64,000 nt of DNA from the NCBI GenBank assembly GCA_020137815.1, contig CM035356.1:635001-699000 (forward strand), given 5' to 3'. Positions 32,368 through 63,319 of this stretch are shown piece after piece. This DNA comes from Hormiphora californensis (lineage: Eukaryota; Ctenophora; Tentaculata; Cydippida; Pleurobrachiidae). The stretch's first letter is position 1. Every line of letters starts with the position of its first letter. The translations under genes and the position numbers were made by a program. The notes below the pieces were generated by a model. That model ran no database searches, was not told the origin of the DNA, and saw nothing but the letters and a program-made list of their open reading frames with translations.

Positions 32368-35300
32368 TCACAAGGGGGAGTCAATACTACTATCACGAGA
32401 CGTTACAATCTGAATGATATTATAGTTCGATTTAACCGCTGCAGAATCTGTTGACAAATTGGCATTAGTCGAGATAATTATAGAATCTGAGGACTGGTTT
32501 CCATTTGCTGGTTTACAAACATCTCCATTTCTTATAGTCCCCTTGGTCCCTAATTCTAACCTTACAGTTGCATTAGTTTTTAATATTGTTTTTCTTTGTG
32601 CTAATCTCGGTGTAAAAATGGGCGATTTATCGGTTATTGTAAAAAGACCCCCCTGGGATTGTAGGTTTTCGGTGGGTTTCCGACGGAGCTTTCTCCACAG
32701 ATTCCGTAGCACACCCTGTATCTTCTTATTTCCGTACACATACACTATCGGGTTGGCTGCGTTGTTAGTCATCAGTAGGGCTTTCTGCCATAGTAGGATA
32801 CTCCTGTTGAGAAGAGATGGTTAGCATTTGTGGGTGATAGCACCAGCCACCAGAAGTTGTTCATTCTGCGGGGGGGGGGGGGGGGGGGGGGCCGGCTGAA
32901 GTTTTTGAAGTTTTTGAAGTCAACTTCAAAAACTTCAAAGCGAAACTTAGGGTGGAAAACTTCAAAAACTTCAAAAACTTCAAAAACTCATATCTCCTAA
33001 ACCGTTGGAGATAGGCCCTATGTTGCTTCATAACTCTTATATAAACTTGCATATTCCGAACAAGATGCACCCCTTTAAAAAGCCTATAGTCACTCATAAA
33101 CCATTATATAACTGATCTAGCCCAAAAAAAGTCATGCGCACACACAAAATTATGAAAATATCCCATTATCCCTCGAATTAGATGTGGTGGAGACTTCATT
33201 TTGGCACGTACCCCCACTAACTCGAGGCCGCTGATGATTTTGGTGTCCATATTTTTTTCACTACTCCCTTCATAAAAAATTTGCATTTTGTGAGACTGGC
33301 AAAAAGGGTGTGGCCCCAAAAAAATTTTTTGAAAATTTACTTCATAACTTTTAAACACTTTCTTAGCATTTTCTAGGCAATTTTTTGAGTTATAGAATGA
33401 AAATAAAATCTGTTTTTACAAAAAATTTAAATTTTTTACACCAAATTGTGCCATGGATTTCATGGCTAGGAATCATTGTAAATATCCTAATTTGTGGTAG
33501 AAAAAGGGAAGACAAGGACGGATAACTTTGCCACAATATGTATTAAGCATGAAACTAACCTAAACAAGTGTAATAATAGTCACTGATAGCATATAAAAGT
33601 AGTTTAGAGTTTTTGAAGTTTTTGAAGTTTTTGAAGTCAACTTCAAAAACTTCAAAAACTCAAAAAGTAGGGTGGAAAACTTCAAACTTCAAAAACTTCA
33701 GCCGGCCCCCCCCCCCCCCCCCATTCTGCTTCAGAACTAAATACTTGTTCAAATACTAATAGGGATCAAGATTCAAGGTTCTATTTTTCTAATCACCTCG
33801 GTATGACCTCCTCTCCTCCAACAAAGAAAGCCACAGTGGTGACAACGAAGAACATACTCCAACACACAATATAGGCCACAACCACTAACAGCACTACAAA
33901 CACTGTCTTGAGAAGGTGCTCTCTAACCGAACCTGTCTGTTGGTCTTTTGCCTGACGGGGGGGGGGGGGTTAGGATCCTTATAATGTAGGATTTTATTAT
34001 GCCTATAAGTTGTACCTGAAAACTTATAACACGAGACCGAAGGTCGAGTGTTATAAGTACAACAATAATGATCCGAGACCACAGGTCGAGGCAGATTCTT
34101 GTACTTTAGTGCACGAGCCTGCGAGTGCCACTAAGTCTAACTACCTCACGAGCCTGCGAGTGATGAAGTTTTACTTTTTGACCGAGCCTGCGAGGTCTAA
34201 AAGTGTAAGAATCTGGGACATTATTGTTGACGTCAGGTACAACGAAAATAGGCATAATAAAATTGCATTGTAAAATTTTTAAAACAAGAGTGAGAGACAG
34301 TTTAGGGCGTAACAATAGAAAGAATTCATGATAAGGTAGCAGGCAGAGATAAGATAACGCCTGAGATCTATAGGTAAAGAGAGTGAGAGATTAGCGAGAG
34401 TGATCAGAGAGAGATAAAGAATGTGTGGGTCTGGGAGTTTGTGACTGTTATCTTGATCTCGGTGTTGCAACGGCTTGAGAGTGTGACATAAAGAAAGAGA
34501 GAGAGGGAGTTCGTAAATGCTTATCTTTCTAACGGTTTTTAAGTGTGACAGAAACAGTGGAGTAAGGAGTTCGAAGTGCAGCAGTGTTATAAGTTTTCAT
34601 GTATCACTGGGGGGTGTTATAAGTGAAAACTTATAACACTGGGGGGTGTTATAAGTGAAAACTTATAACACTGGGGGGTGTTATAAGTTGTACAAGCAGT
34701 GCTACCTAAAGAATTATATTATATCTCAAAATTTTACAATGTACATTGTAAAATTTTGAGATATAATATAATTCTTTAGGTAGCACTGCTTGTACAACTT
34801 ATAACACCCCCCAGTGTTATAAGTTTTCACTTATAACACCCCCCAGTGTTATAAGTTTTCACTTATAACACCCCCCAGTGATACATGAAAACTTATAACA
34901 CTGCTGCACTTCGAACTCCTTACTCCACTGTTTCTGTCACACTTAAAAACCGTTAGAAAGATAAGCATTTACGAACTCCCTCTCTCTCTTTCTTTATGTC
35001 ACACTCTCAAGCCGTTGCAACACCGAGATCAAGATAACAGTCACAAACTCCCAGACCCACACATTCTTTATCTCTCTCTGATCACTCTCGCTAATCTCTC
35101 ACTCTCTTTACCTATAGATCTCAGGCGTTATCTTATCTCTGCCTGCTACCTTATCATGAATTCTTTCTATTGTTACGCCCTAAACTGTCTCTCACTCTTG
35201 TTTTAAAAATTTTACAATGCAATTTTATTATGCCTATTTTCGTTGTACCTGACGTCAACAATAATGTCCCAGATTCTTACACTTTTAGACCTCGCAGGCT

Positions 35301-38066
35301 CGGTCAAAAAGTAAAACTTCATCACTCGCAGGCTCGTGAGGTAGTTAGACTTAGTGGCACTCGCAGGCTCGTGCACTAAAGTACAAGAATCTGCCTCGAC
35401 CTGTGGTCTCGGATCATTATTGTTGTACTTATAACACTCGACCTTCGGTCTCGTGTTATAAGTTTTCAGGTACAACTTATAGGCATAATAAAATCCTACA
35501 TTGTAAAATTTTGAGATATAATATAATTCTTTAGGTAGCACTGCTTGTACAACTTATAACACCCCCCAGTGTTATAAGTTTTCACTTATAACACCCCCAG
35601 TGATACATGAAAACTTATAACACCGCTGCACTTCGAACTCCTTACTCCACTGTTTCTGTCACACTTAGAAAGATACGCGTGTACGAACTCTCTCTCTCTC
35701 TCTCTTTCTTTATGTCACACTCACAAGTTGTTGCAGCACCGATATCAAGATAACAGTTACGAACTCCCGATCCCTCACATTCTCAATCTCTCTCACTCTC
35801 ACTAATCTCTCACTCTAGCTCTCTTTACTATACCTATCTCTGGCGTTATCTTATCTTATACTGATTTCTCTGCCTGCTACCTTATCATGAATTCGTTCTA
35901 TTGTTACGCCCTCAATATTCCTCTCACTCTTGTTTAAAAAATTTTACAATGCAATTTTATTATGCCTATTTTCGTTGTACCTGAAGTCAACAATAATGTC
36001 CCAGATTCTTACACTTTTAGACCTCGCAGGCTCGGTCAAAAAGTAAAACTACATCACTCGCAGGCTCGTGAGGTAGTTAGACTTAGTGGCACTCGCAGGC
36101 TCGTGCACTAAAGTACAAGAATCTGCCTCGACCTGTGGTCTCGGATCGTTATTGTTGTACTTATAACACTCGACCTTCGGTCTCGTGTTATAAGTTTTCA
36201 GGTACAACTTATAGGCATAATAAAATCCTACATAGTATGATATGATATCTAGTCGACATCATCTAGTCGACCTCTTGACTCTTCTAGCTCTCTCTCTCAG
36301 GCAAGAAGAATACAAGAACACGTACTAATGTACTATTCAGTAACTAAACTTGCTCTGGAATTCCTATTTACCTTGGAGGCCTTGCTGTTAGCGAATTGGG
36401 CCTGTTTCTTTCTAACGTAGTGAATAATGTAGATGGAAGTGATCACCACCACTATCAGAGGGACTATCACAAAGAGAGTAGTACAAATCATAATCCACAG
36501 CTTGTGGGGTAGTATCGGGGGATGAAACTGAGGAAGGGAGTGGAGGGAGTGTTACAAAATGATCATATATTCAGAATCCCTCTCCCCTGATAACATTATC
36601 ACATTACTTTATTTACCTGGAAAGTACAGGTGCCCCGTTCTGGACTAAACATGAACATGCTCATCCCAAAGAAGGGTCCTGCAGGAACAATTGCTCCGTA
36701 GATAAACATTGGAATCATCCAGAGGTTGATGTTGGAGGAGGAGTCACTCCGCATTACAAGGAAGGGATTCTTTATCATTATCACCTGATGGGAGGGTATC
36801 ATTCTATTTAACTTATCAGTTATCATTTATGTGTAACCAGTAACTGTAATTGTGAAAACTGGTTGAGACGCTTGTCAGCGCAGAATCAGACTGATAACGA
36901 TCTCCGATCGCGCGCGCGTGGTGATACCGGCGGGGTGGCGCCGGAAGTTTTAAGATCGGGGTACGGCGCGTGCCTGTCATGTGACTTGTGAATCGATGAG
37001 CTGTGACAATTGGGACAATCAACAAAGTGAGAAAATAAACAATTCCCCGCCAAACAGGGGTCATTTTAATTACCTTTGTCACCACAAGATACATGACAAT
37101 TTGGGTGGAACAGAGAGGGAAGTATATCTCGAAGAATCCCAGAACTAAACAGTACTGAAAAGAAGAATTGAGTTATACTTGTGTCTTTTGATATCACAGG
37201 TTCAAACTAAAAGTAAATTACAAATGGCTTCATTTCAATGATTCAATCAATTCATCAACCAATCTCTATTATAATTTGGAGATGAACGACGTCGAAGTGA
37301 TGGTCGTTCGTTCAGTGCGTTTCTACGCGACAGGCTGCTCCTTCATAAAACACTTTATAGGCACAAAGCTGTAAAGCTGCCATTTACACTTTTGGAACTT
37401 CCAGTGGAAGTTTGTTAATATTTTCGAATGACTTTTGACATGCCAGTCCCCATAGTTACCAATTCAGTTGCCATGGCAACCGTTTTATAGACGTTGAAAG
37501 GGGCAAAAATAACCAGCCGGCGAAGCCGGGTGGGTTATCAAAAAGCCCTTACTTGAGGCGCACCCAATGGGTGCGCTAGTTCATCAAATGATTAAATTGT
37601 ATCACAAATATTACCTCCGGAGGAAAGGGAAATCTTCCTGTACTGAGAAGGTATATAAAGTTGGGATATAGGACAATTCCACCTAGTAGATCAGTTATTG
37701 CTAGTATACGAATAAGAGATATTGTAATTACATCCATCGTTCTACGCCGTATCTTCGTTGTACTATAAATTATCAGTATATTTCCTGAAAGGGGTGTGTT
37801 ATTGTTAGGGATATAAAGATCTCGACCCCCAAATTAGTCACGATAGGCTAGCGGATTGGTTTTTATAGAAAAGAGTGGAATCACCCTTCACCGCACTAAA
37901 ACACCCGTCACCCCCTGATTCCCTGAACCAGCTTATACGAACCTATGAAGGCCATGAGGGCTATAATACAGTAGTATCCCACAGCAGGTATAGACTCGTA
38001 GAGAGGATAATCAATCACTTTATTCAAGGTCTTCTCGACCACGAACTTTGATACGTTCCACTTCAT
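32368..38066 (-). CDS. Rhodopsin-class G-protein-coupled receptor, seven exons
   Basis: Exons, minus strand: 38066-37943, 37784-37615, 37154-37074, 36784-36617, 36527-36372, 33951-33797 and 32803-32368. All phases agree and the sum is 1,290 nt (429 residues). TM1 ends in a GN motif split by intron 1 (MAFIG / NILIIYS). TM2 has LAITDLLGG. TM3 (CSTQIVMYLVVTK) lacks the usual DRY, reading TKV there. TM4 and loop 2 include MIPMFIYGAIVPAGPFFGMS and a Cys (GTCTF). TM5 is LFVIVPLIVVVITSIYII; TM6 is VVVAYIVCWSMFFV (CW without the proline); TM7 is NNAANPIVYVYG (NPxxY) followed by a basic helix 8. The ~110-residue tail is Ser/Thr/Asn-rich. Ligand unknown. The intron after TM5 hosts a 2.25-kb palindromic repeat and the one before TM7 a poly-G-ended element. 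Confidence 0.88.
32862..33729. mobile_element. Inverted-repeat element with poly-G/poly-C ends and 8-bp target duplication
   Basis: CATTCTGC is duplicated at 32862-32869 and 33722-33729 (one base is ambiguous with the C-run). The insert starts with 22 G, then CCGGCTGAAGTTTTTGAAG, and ends with the reverse complement followed by about 17 C. Each end carries a small array of AACTTCAAA-type 10-bp repeats, which themselves contain inverted pairs. The centre (33000-33590) is AT-rich and without coding capacity. An 8-bp duplication would suit a hAT-like transposase, but poly-G ends are not typical. It lies in the GPCR intron before TM7. Confidence 0.75.
33984..36233. repeat. 2.25-kb repeat: two near-identical inverted copies plus one divergent direct copy
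   Basis: A unit of ~0.75 kb occurs three times: inverted at 33984-34741, direct at 34742-35505, and direct again at about 35506-36233. The first two are practically identical and meet at a perfect palindromic centre (ACAATGTACATTGT at 34737-34750). The third is clearly diverged, with small deletions. Each unit contains GTGTTATAAG repeats, CT-rich stretches and a terminal ~285-bp hairpin (TTTTATTATGCCTA against TAGGCATAATAAAA; at 35222-35505 in copy two). There is no protein-coding capacity; open frames are mirrored on both strands. The outermost ends also pair. Confidence 0.8.
37467..37480. promoter_or_regulatory. Perfect RFX X-box palindrome in a GPCR intron
   Basis: GTTGCCATGGCAAC matches the RFX X-box consensus exactly in both half-sites. 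It lies in the intron between the TM2 and TM3 exons of the GPCR gene. Confidence 0.45.
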
Positions 38067-38825
38067 TATAACTACTACTACAGGGGGAAGGTGAGAGATT
38101 TAGGAAATGAGAAATATAACAAACATCTTGTGATTCTAAATCCTGCTCAAAAGGGTGTTTGGTAGGCTAAAAAGCTTCAAAAACTGATACTTGAAAACTG
38201 AAAGGAAAGTTAGGCACTCATGATGATGTAATATAGGAATGAAGCCTACTAAGCAGCATGTTAATTGTTAAAAGTTGCATATTGCATGAGGCATGGGATG
38301 ACTATCATAGTGTCAGGGTGGAAGAAGCATGGGAGGGAGGAAGATAGAGAGGGAGAGTGTGTTGTACGCTCGGTAGTGATGAAATATCGAGTGATGCCTT
38401 TAGTCAGCTGTATGTACTACTACCTTTTTGCTATTCCTTTACCTTGCATTAATTTACTGTACATTTTACTTGCTGACCAGATCAAAATAGTGCTTTAGAA
38501 GTTGTGAGAAAAGCTAAGTTTACGACTGAAAAACAGCGAGAAGTTATACGAATAGTTTGAACCACTCGTTCTATGCCGAGTATGTAGTAGTAGTAGTATG
38601 AAAAATGTTTTGTTCTTTAAGACGAATGACTAGTTTTTCGTTTTACTACAAGTGCCCCCGAACCAGTAATCTCATGGCTCACTGACCCCCCCCCCCCTCA
38701 CTGAGCGACTATCATTATCATGAGTTTGGGAGAGTCATAGTGGGGGACGCACAATTGCATAAATGACCATCCCATTTCAGAAATTACATTACAAACTGCA
38801 TCTTTAGGACACTATGGTGTTTGTC

Positions 38826-38932
<107 letters not shown>

Positions 38933-39547
38933 TGAGAGCTTGCTATGATTCAACCAGCACTCAGTTTGAATTTCTGTAAGTCTCTTCCCTCAGCAATCTG
39001 TCACTTGGTTGACCTTCCTTCACATCTTGTTTAGTGAAGGCCGTTACTCAACAATTGATAGCCCTATTTTGAAAAAAAAACACAAGATTGGGGCAGGTTC
39101 ATCCTGCAGTCATCCCCATACATGAAAATTTCAATTACGCAGAGAACCATGTGCCCTACTTGTTGTGACAGATCATTGTTACAAATAATGGTTGCTGATC
39201 TTTCGTCTGATCTAATTCCCCACAATAAAGCCTAAAAGTTAGTTTCTAAGTACCGTATCTTTGTAGTGATCTTCTCTCTCTCTGATATGTTACTGTCTGG
39301 TCTTGATCTTTAGTCGCAACTGCACAATATATTGTGCTATCTAATCGAAACTCTCTCTCCATTTTTCTCTCAACCTCATATCACCAGTCTCTGATTCTCT
39401 CCCTCTTCCTTTGATGTGTCCGTTTTGTGCCCTAGTATCATGACCGTTACATACATGTACATTGTGATGCTACCGGACGTTTTCTGGTGGTGTATTTTAG
39501 TCTGTAGCTGTGCACAAACTTAGCAAACCTTACTAAAAGGTAATGCA

Positions 39548-39549
<2 letters not shown>

Positions 39550-39630
<81 letters not shown>
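39550..39630. repeat. (CT)n microsatellite, about 80 bp
   Basis: An uninterrupted CT dinucleotide run followed by ACTCACTCAC. Arg/Glu translations on the minus strand are artefacts of the repeat. Confidence 0.95.
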
Positions 39631-39634
<4 letters not shown>

Positions 39635-42232
39635 ACTCACTCTCAGCTAGCGCCAGGAGCCCCAGTGTGCCAATGGTGCAGCGTGTGACCACCCACATAC
39701 ACACAATTAGAGAAATAGCAACTCACTGTGCTCAGCCAACCAACACATGGGACGTGGGATTCTGCCCCTGATAGTCCAATATATGCCCATTATACTACCC
39801 AGACCAATGCAGTGTTATTACCACGAACTGGACCCTGCCAACAGTTGTCTCCCCAGTCATGAGTCCCCTGCCCTTCCTTCTTCCCCAACTTGAGGGGGTG
39901 AAATTTAGGTGTGTGTATGTGCTTGGAAGTAGTGTGTTTTATTTGATTAGTGCCCCGGGCAAATCAGAACATGTGTATAGAGTCACGTGGCACCTTGACA
40001 CCTGTATGAGTGGGTGTATGTGGGCTCATGTGTAATATAGTAGTGAAACCATGACTGGTAATACCATGCGACAAGCCAACTTTGTAGTTGGAATCTTTGC
40101 TGATTGATGATTCTTTGAAACAGCTAGAATTGATTGATTTTCAGTTACAAATGTCCCTTCTCAGTTTAAACTGCCTTGTCAGATCAGATTGGATCTTTTG
40201 TTTAGTGTGACAGGGAGTCCGCATCTTGCATCCTAAGTCACGTGACTTCCTTTCCCACACCTGATTGGTAGCTGGCTCCCTCTTCTGTGTATGTTTTCAC
40301 CCCCTTCTGTATGTTTCCCTCTTTGATCCTTGCTTGACTAAGTTTACACCTAGCTTGTATTTGAATCTCATTCCACGAGTACTGTCTATTTGTTAGCTAT
40401 TGATACTTCTCTATCCCATTATTTCTGCTACACTACGTCTAGGCCACAGGGTTCGCCAATATTATATGCTGCCTACTTCCGGTATACCTATTTTCGCATT
40501 GCATCTTTCAATGAAATTACTGCACCAACCCCCTCTCTCTCGCTACAAGTTACACTGTGTGCCTAGTGTCTACATCTCCGGTCATACTACTCGTGCATGC
40601 AGTCAGACTCAGAAGTGACCATGAAATCAATCGACAATGTCCGATGCAACGTGTTACGTATAGGCGGGGCTTGATGAACTAATGTCAAAACATTTTTAAT
40701 TCATGCAATGTTCAGTGTACGATTTGTATCGTAATTTGCACACGGGGCTTGTGTCTGGAATTCTACACAATTTTGACAGTGTCTGTAGCGTCAAACACCC
40801 CTAATAATTTCTAGTGCTTCCCTGACATGCAGCTGTTATAGCTTGCTGTCAATTTGTTACACTTGCAAACTTCCATCAATTAACAGAGCTGCAAATCTGT
40901 CATTCCAAACTCCATTCGTTATATATCTAGTCTCCAAATTGTGATCAAGTGTATTTTTTCCTAACTTGTTTTGGTGCTTTGCAAGCTGCACTGGTGTTGC
41001 TATGTGTGGTTTTATTCCCACGCTGTGTGTCCTGTGTTGAGGATGTGTTTGGTGCAGGACTGGGTAGGAATCCACTCAAGTGCAGCTCAACTCTAGCATT
41101 GCTTGCAAGTTGTTACTGTATTGTGAGTTGTTACTATATCTGGAGGTGGAGCAGACCACATTGTTTCGTGGGAATTATTGCTAATTGTACCCTTTGCTTT
41201 TGAGGATTTCTGGTTAGGACTCCAGGTTTCTAGAATCATGTTTCAAGGCCTTTGTTTAGCTGACTACTACTGCAGAGTGCAGAGGAAGGAAGATGTTGTG
41301 CTGCACTGTTCATGACAGAACTAGATATTATGGTAAATGTTTAGTTGGCATGGTATATGAAGACTATTCAACTAATGATCGAACGCACAGTAAATTTGAT
41401 CTTGCAGATGCTGCAGACAGATAATCGTCCTTTGGTTCTTGAACATAGCTTTTAGTAATAGTACAGCAGTAATAGTAGTACAGAGTTCAGTTCTCGATTC
41501 AAGTTGTATGAATGTCGGCTGTATTACTTCGTGAAATGAAAATACTTTGTCATAATCATTAATTAATACGTTTGTTGACCCAGTTTTTAGTTTTAGCCGC
41601 ACACTAGCAAGGTTCAAACTGTTAAGACGGCAAGACGAGTACCAACAACAAAGTGAATCAAAGGAGGCGGAAGTCGGCCGACAGCATGACCCGTCCACCT
41701 CCAAAATATGGGTCCTCTGAGATGATCTCTGACAGAAAACGAGCATCAGGTAATTAGGGGCATTTGGATACTATTGGTGAACCATATGTATCTATTGACT
41801 AAGAATCGATCAAACTAGAATTGTATTGAGAGAAACAACAAGCAGAATCGGAAAATCAGAAAGGCACTTAGCGGCACATGTGTTGAAGAGTGTAGCATTA
41901 TAGGTTCTGTAGTGCTCACAAAGAAACGATAAGAGATTCTGTAACGCATAGAAAAGATAGAATTGATTACTTAACGATCTTAGTCTCACCATTCTAAACA
42001 CACGATCATGTGTCTTGGCATTCCTCCTAGTGAGCAGCATTAACTTTATAATACACCGCCACTTCACCTCTCTCTCAGTGCTACCATGTTCCCTAATAAT
42101 TCCATGTTCCTGGGTGGTGCACATCATGATCTATCTTCCCAAAAGTAAAGCACTACTAATTAGATTCAACACCAATTCTAATTATAGCTTATCCCGGCCA
42201 CCATGATGTCTGAACTCATTAGACTCTGTAGC

Positions 42233-42246
42233 GTTCCCATGGTAAC
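42233..42246. promoter_or_regulatory. X-box motif about 1 kb upstream of the PDZ gene
   Basis: GTTCCCATGGTAAC fits GTTNCCATGGNAAC in both half-sites. The next plus-strand start codon is at 43275. Confidence 0.4.
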
Positions 42247-43117
42247 CAGAGGGTGGAGGTGAGACTTAATTAGCTGCCCCCACCAGGAGGGACCACCAAT
42301 GAGATAGAGTCAACAGAGAGAGGGTTGGAACATGATAGAGGGGTTTCAGCCTACTACCGACAATCCCTCTCTCTGTGTGGCTCATGACACTCTGTCATTA
42401 TGTGCCCTGATCGAGTTGATTCTCAGTCTGTACCCCATCGTTTCCTTTGAATCATCTTAACAGTTTTGCGTGTGTGTTTTACCAATTAACATGTTCATAC
42501 TTCCATGATTAATAGTTAAAAAGCCAACTTGACTGTGTCCCTGGTACATCTGCAGTACCTATTATACTAGGTACCTGATACTGGTATAACAGCAGCAGTA
42601 GACTTGGCCCCCTCGTCCCTAGACAAGTAAGTGTGATCCACTCCCACGCAAAACCAAGTGCAGCTGTTTATACTCTCTCTAGTGTTAAAACACCAGCCGC
42701 TCCGATCAACAGAACAGGAATGCAGTGCTTGCAGAAGCTGGGGGCACGTGTAACTATTCTTAAACTTCGTTCATTCAAAGGAAAATATAATCTAGTTACA
42801 TTTGCGAACCTTCCTTTCCAGAGCTGTTGCCTTGCGGATTTCCGTATCTTCTATCGTGGCAGCTTGTGATTTACCTCGCATGCAGCAGCAGGCGCCTTGA
42901 GATCTTACATTCGGATCTTGTATAGGGGAGAGCTACCAACGTTGGTCAACGTTGAAAACAAGGTGGGGCAGCTATTTATGGTTCTCTATCCCTCCATGTT
43001 CATGCTCTCAAATTATCAATGATGAACAAGAATTACAGTGAGATATAGCGTAAAAAGAGATATGACAAGTAGACCCCACCACCACAGATCACTGCACATC
43101 TGATGCTTGTCAGATAT

Positions 43118-43157
43118 CACGTGACTGGTATCCTTGTTTCTGATTGGCCCACGTGAC
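43118..43157 (+). promoter_or_regulatory. Candidate proximal promoter: paired CACGTGAC boxes and a CCAAT box
   Basis: CACGTGAC occurs at 43118-43125 and 43150-43157, 32 bp apart, with an inverted CCAAT box (ATTGG, 43143-43147) beside the second. They lie 120-160 bp upstream of the PDZ-gene start codon, a normal distance for a core promoter. E-box binding factors (USF/bHLH type) and NF-Y are plausible binders. Confidence 0.4.
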
Positions 43158-43274
43158 TACCACACTAGGCTTTTCTGCTTCCAAACTGATCCCAAGCAGT
43201 GTGTTTTCTGACCAGCTCGTACACACCAAGTGTTTTCTGATTTTTTTGTCCTTGTGTGTTTGACCAGAGTTCGC

Positions 43275-62414
<19,140 letters not shown>

Positions 62415-63245
62415 ACTGATAGGATAATATGCTGATTTATAAAGTGTATTATGATACTTCGAAGTAAATTACAAATACATACTTCGAAATATATAATATT
62501 TCAAAGAATATAACATGAGACTTCCAAGTATATATTGATCCCCCAAGGGCCTTGGACCAATTAGGGGCTGGAGGTCTTCCATTTATCATCAGTGTATAGG
62601 ATTATGTTTGAAACATGTAATATATCACTTTTTGTAGGTTTGATTTTACATTTTTAATAAACCGTGTATTTCGTGTATCTATAACACTACCAAGAAAAAC
62701 AATCATTGTTTATGTTATCTTGCCTATCGAGTTTCGAGTAGTTGTCGATTATATTACTAGTTGTCGGTGCCAATGTTTACAGTGAAATCGTTCGCTTACA
62801 CAAAATCAGCTGTTACTGCTAATTCTACACTGCAGATCATCTGACACTCTTCTTGTTTGAAACTGAGGTACTTTGAATTTCTACAATAAACGGCTCACTG
62901 ACTTTGAACTTTAGTATGCACTTTTACACATCGTAAATTCTCGACTATGCGGATTTTTGGAAGCGGAAAAGCGAGCCCAGTAACCGTAGGCAAGTCCGCC
63001 CACTCTTACCCCCCTCTTTCCCTAACTTGCGCTCTCTCTTTTTCTCTCTGATATTTAGCTCGCTGGTTTTGTCCTTTCATCCGCATATCTCCGTTGGATT
63101 ACATTTCATCTTCCAAGTGCGTGGGGGTTTGGACACTCCCCGGCGAGGTAGTTGTGTACATTTATTGAGACCCTTCAGTGTTGGGGAAAAGAGAGGGATA
63201 GAGATCAGAGAAAGAAACTGAGAGAGTCAAAGTGAGAGAGGTCTA
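62415..63245. other. 3' UTR of the PDZ gene and intergenic spacer
   Basis: A poly(A) signal AATAAA at about 62656 probably ends the PDZ transcript. Nothing else gene-like is visible up to 63246. Confidence 0.5.
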
Positions 63246-63319
63246 ATGGTTGGAGGCGTTGGAAGATTGAGGTTTCTATTAGTTATCTTGTGCAGTGTGC
63301 ACTGGGCTGGAGTAAACAG
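63246..63319 (+). CDS. First exon of a secreted or membrane protein (gene continues beyond the window)
   Basis: ATG at 63246 opens MVGGVGRLRFLLVILCSVHW, a typical signal peptide with a basic n-region and a hydrophobic core, and then runs to AACAG/GTGAAA, a good donor (phase 2). The remaining 680 bp contain no convincing second exon, so intron 1 is long. The mature protein cannot be identified. Confidence 0.5.

Noticed and set aside
34106-35541. Mirrored open frames of 63-109 codons in the 34-36 kb palindrome
   Set aside because: Non-coding repeat sequence read on both strands.
40400-40618. 72-codon open frame downstream of CACGTG/ATTGG boxes
   Set aside because: A promoter-like context exists, but the peptide shows no domain and I see no exon chain.
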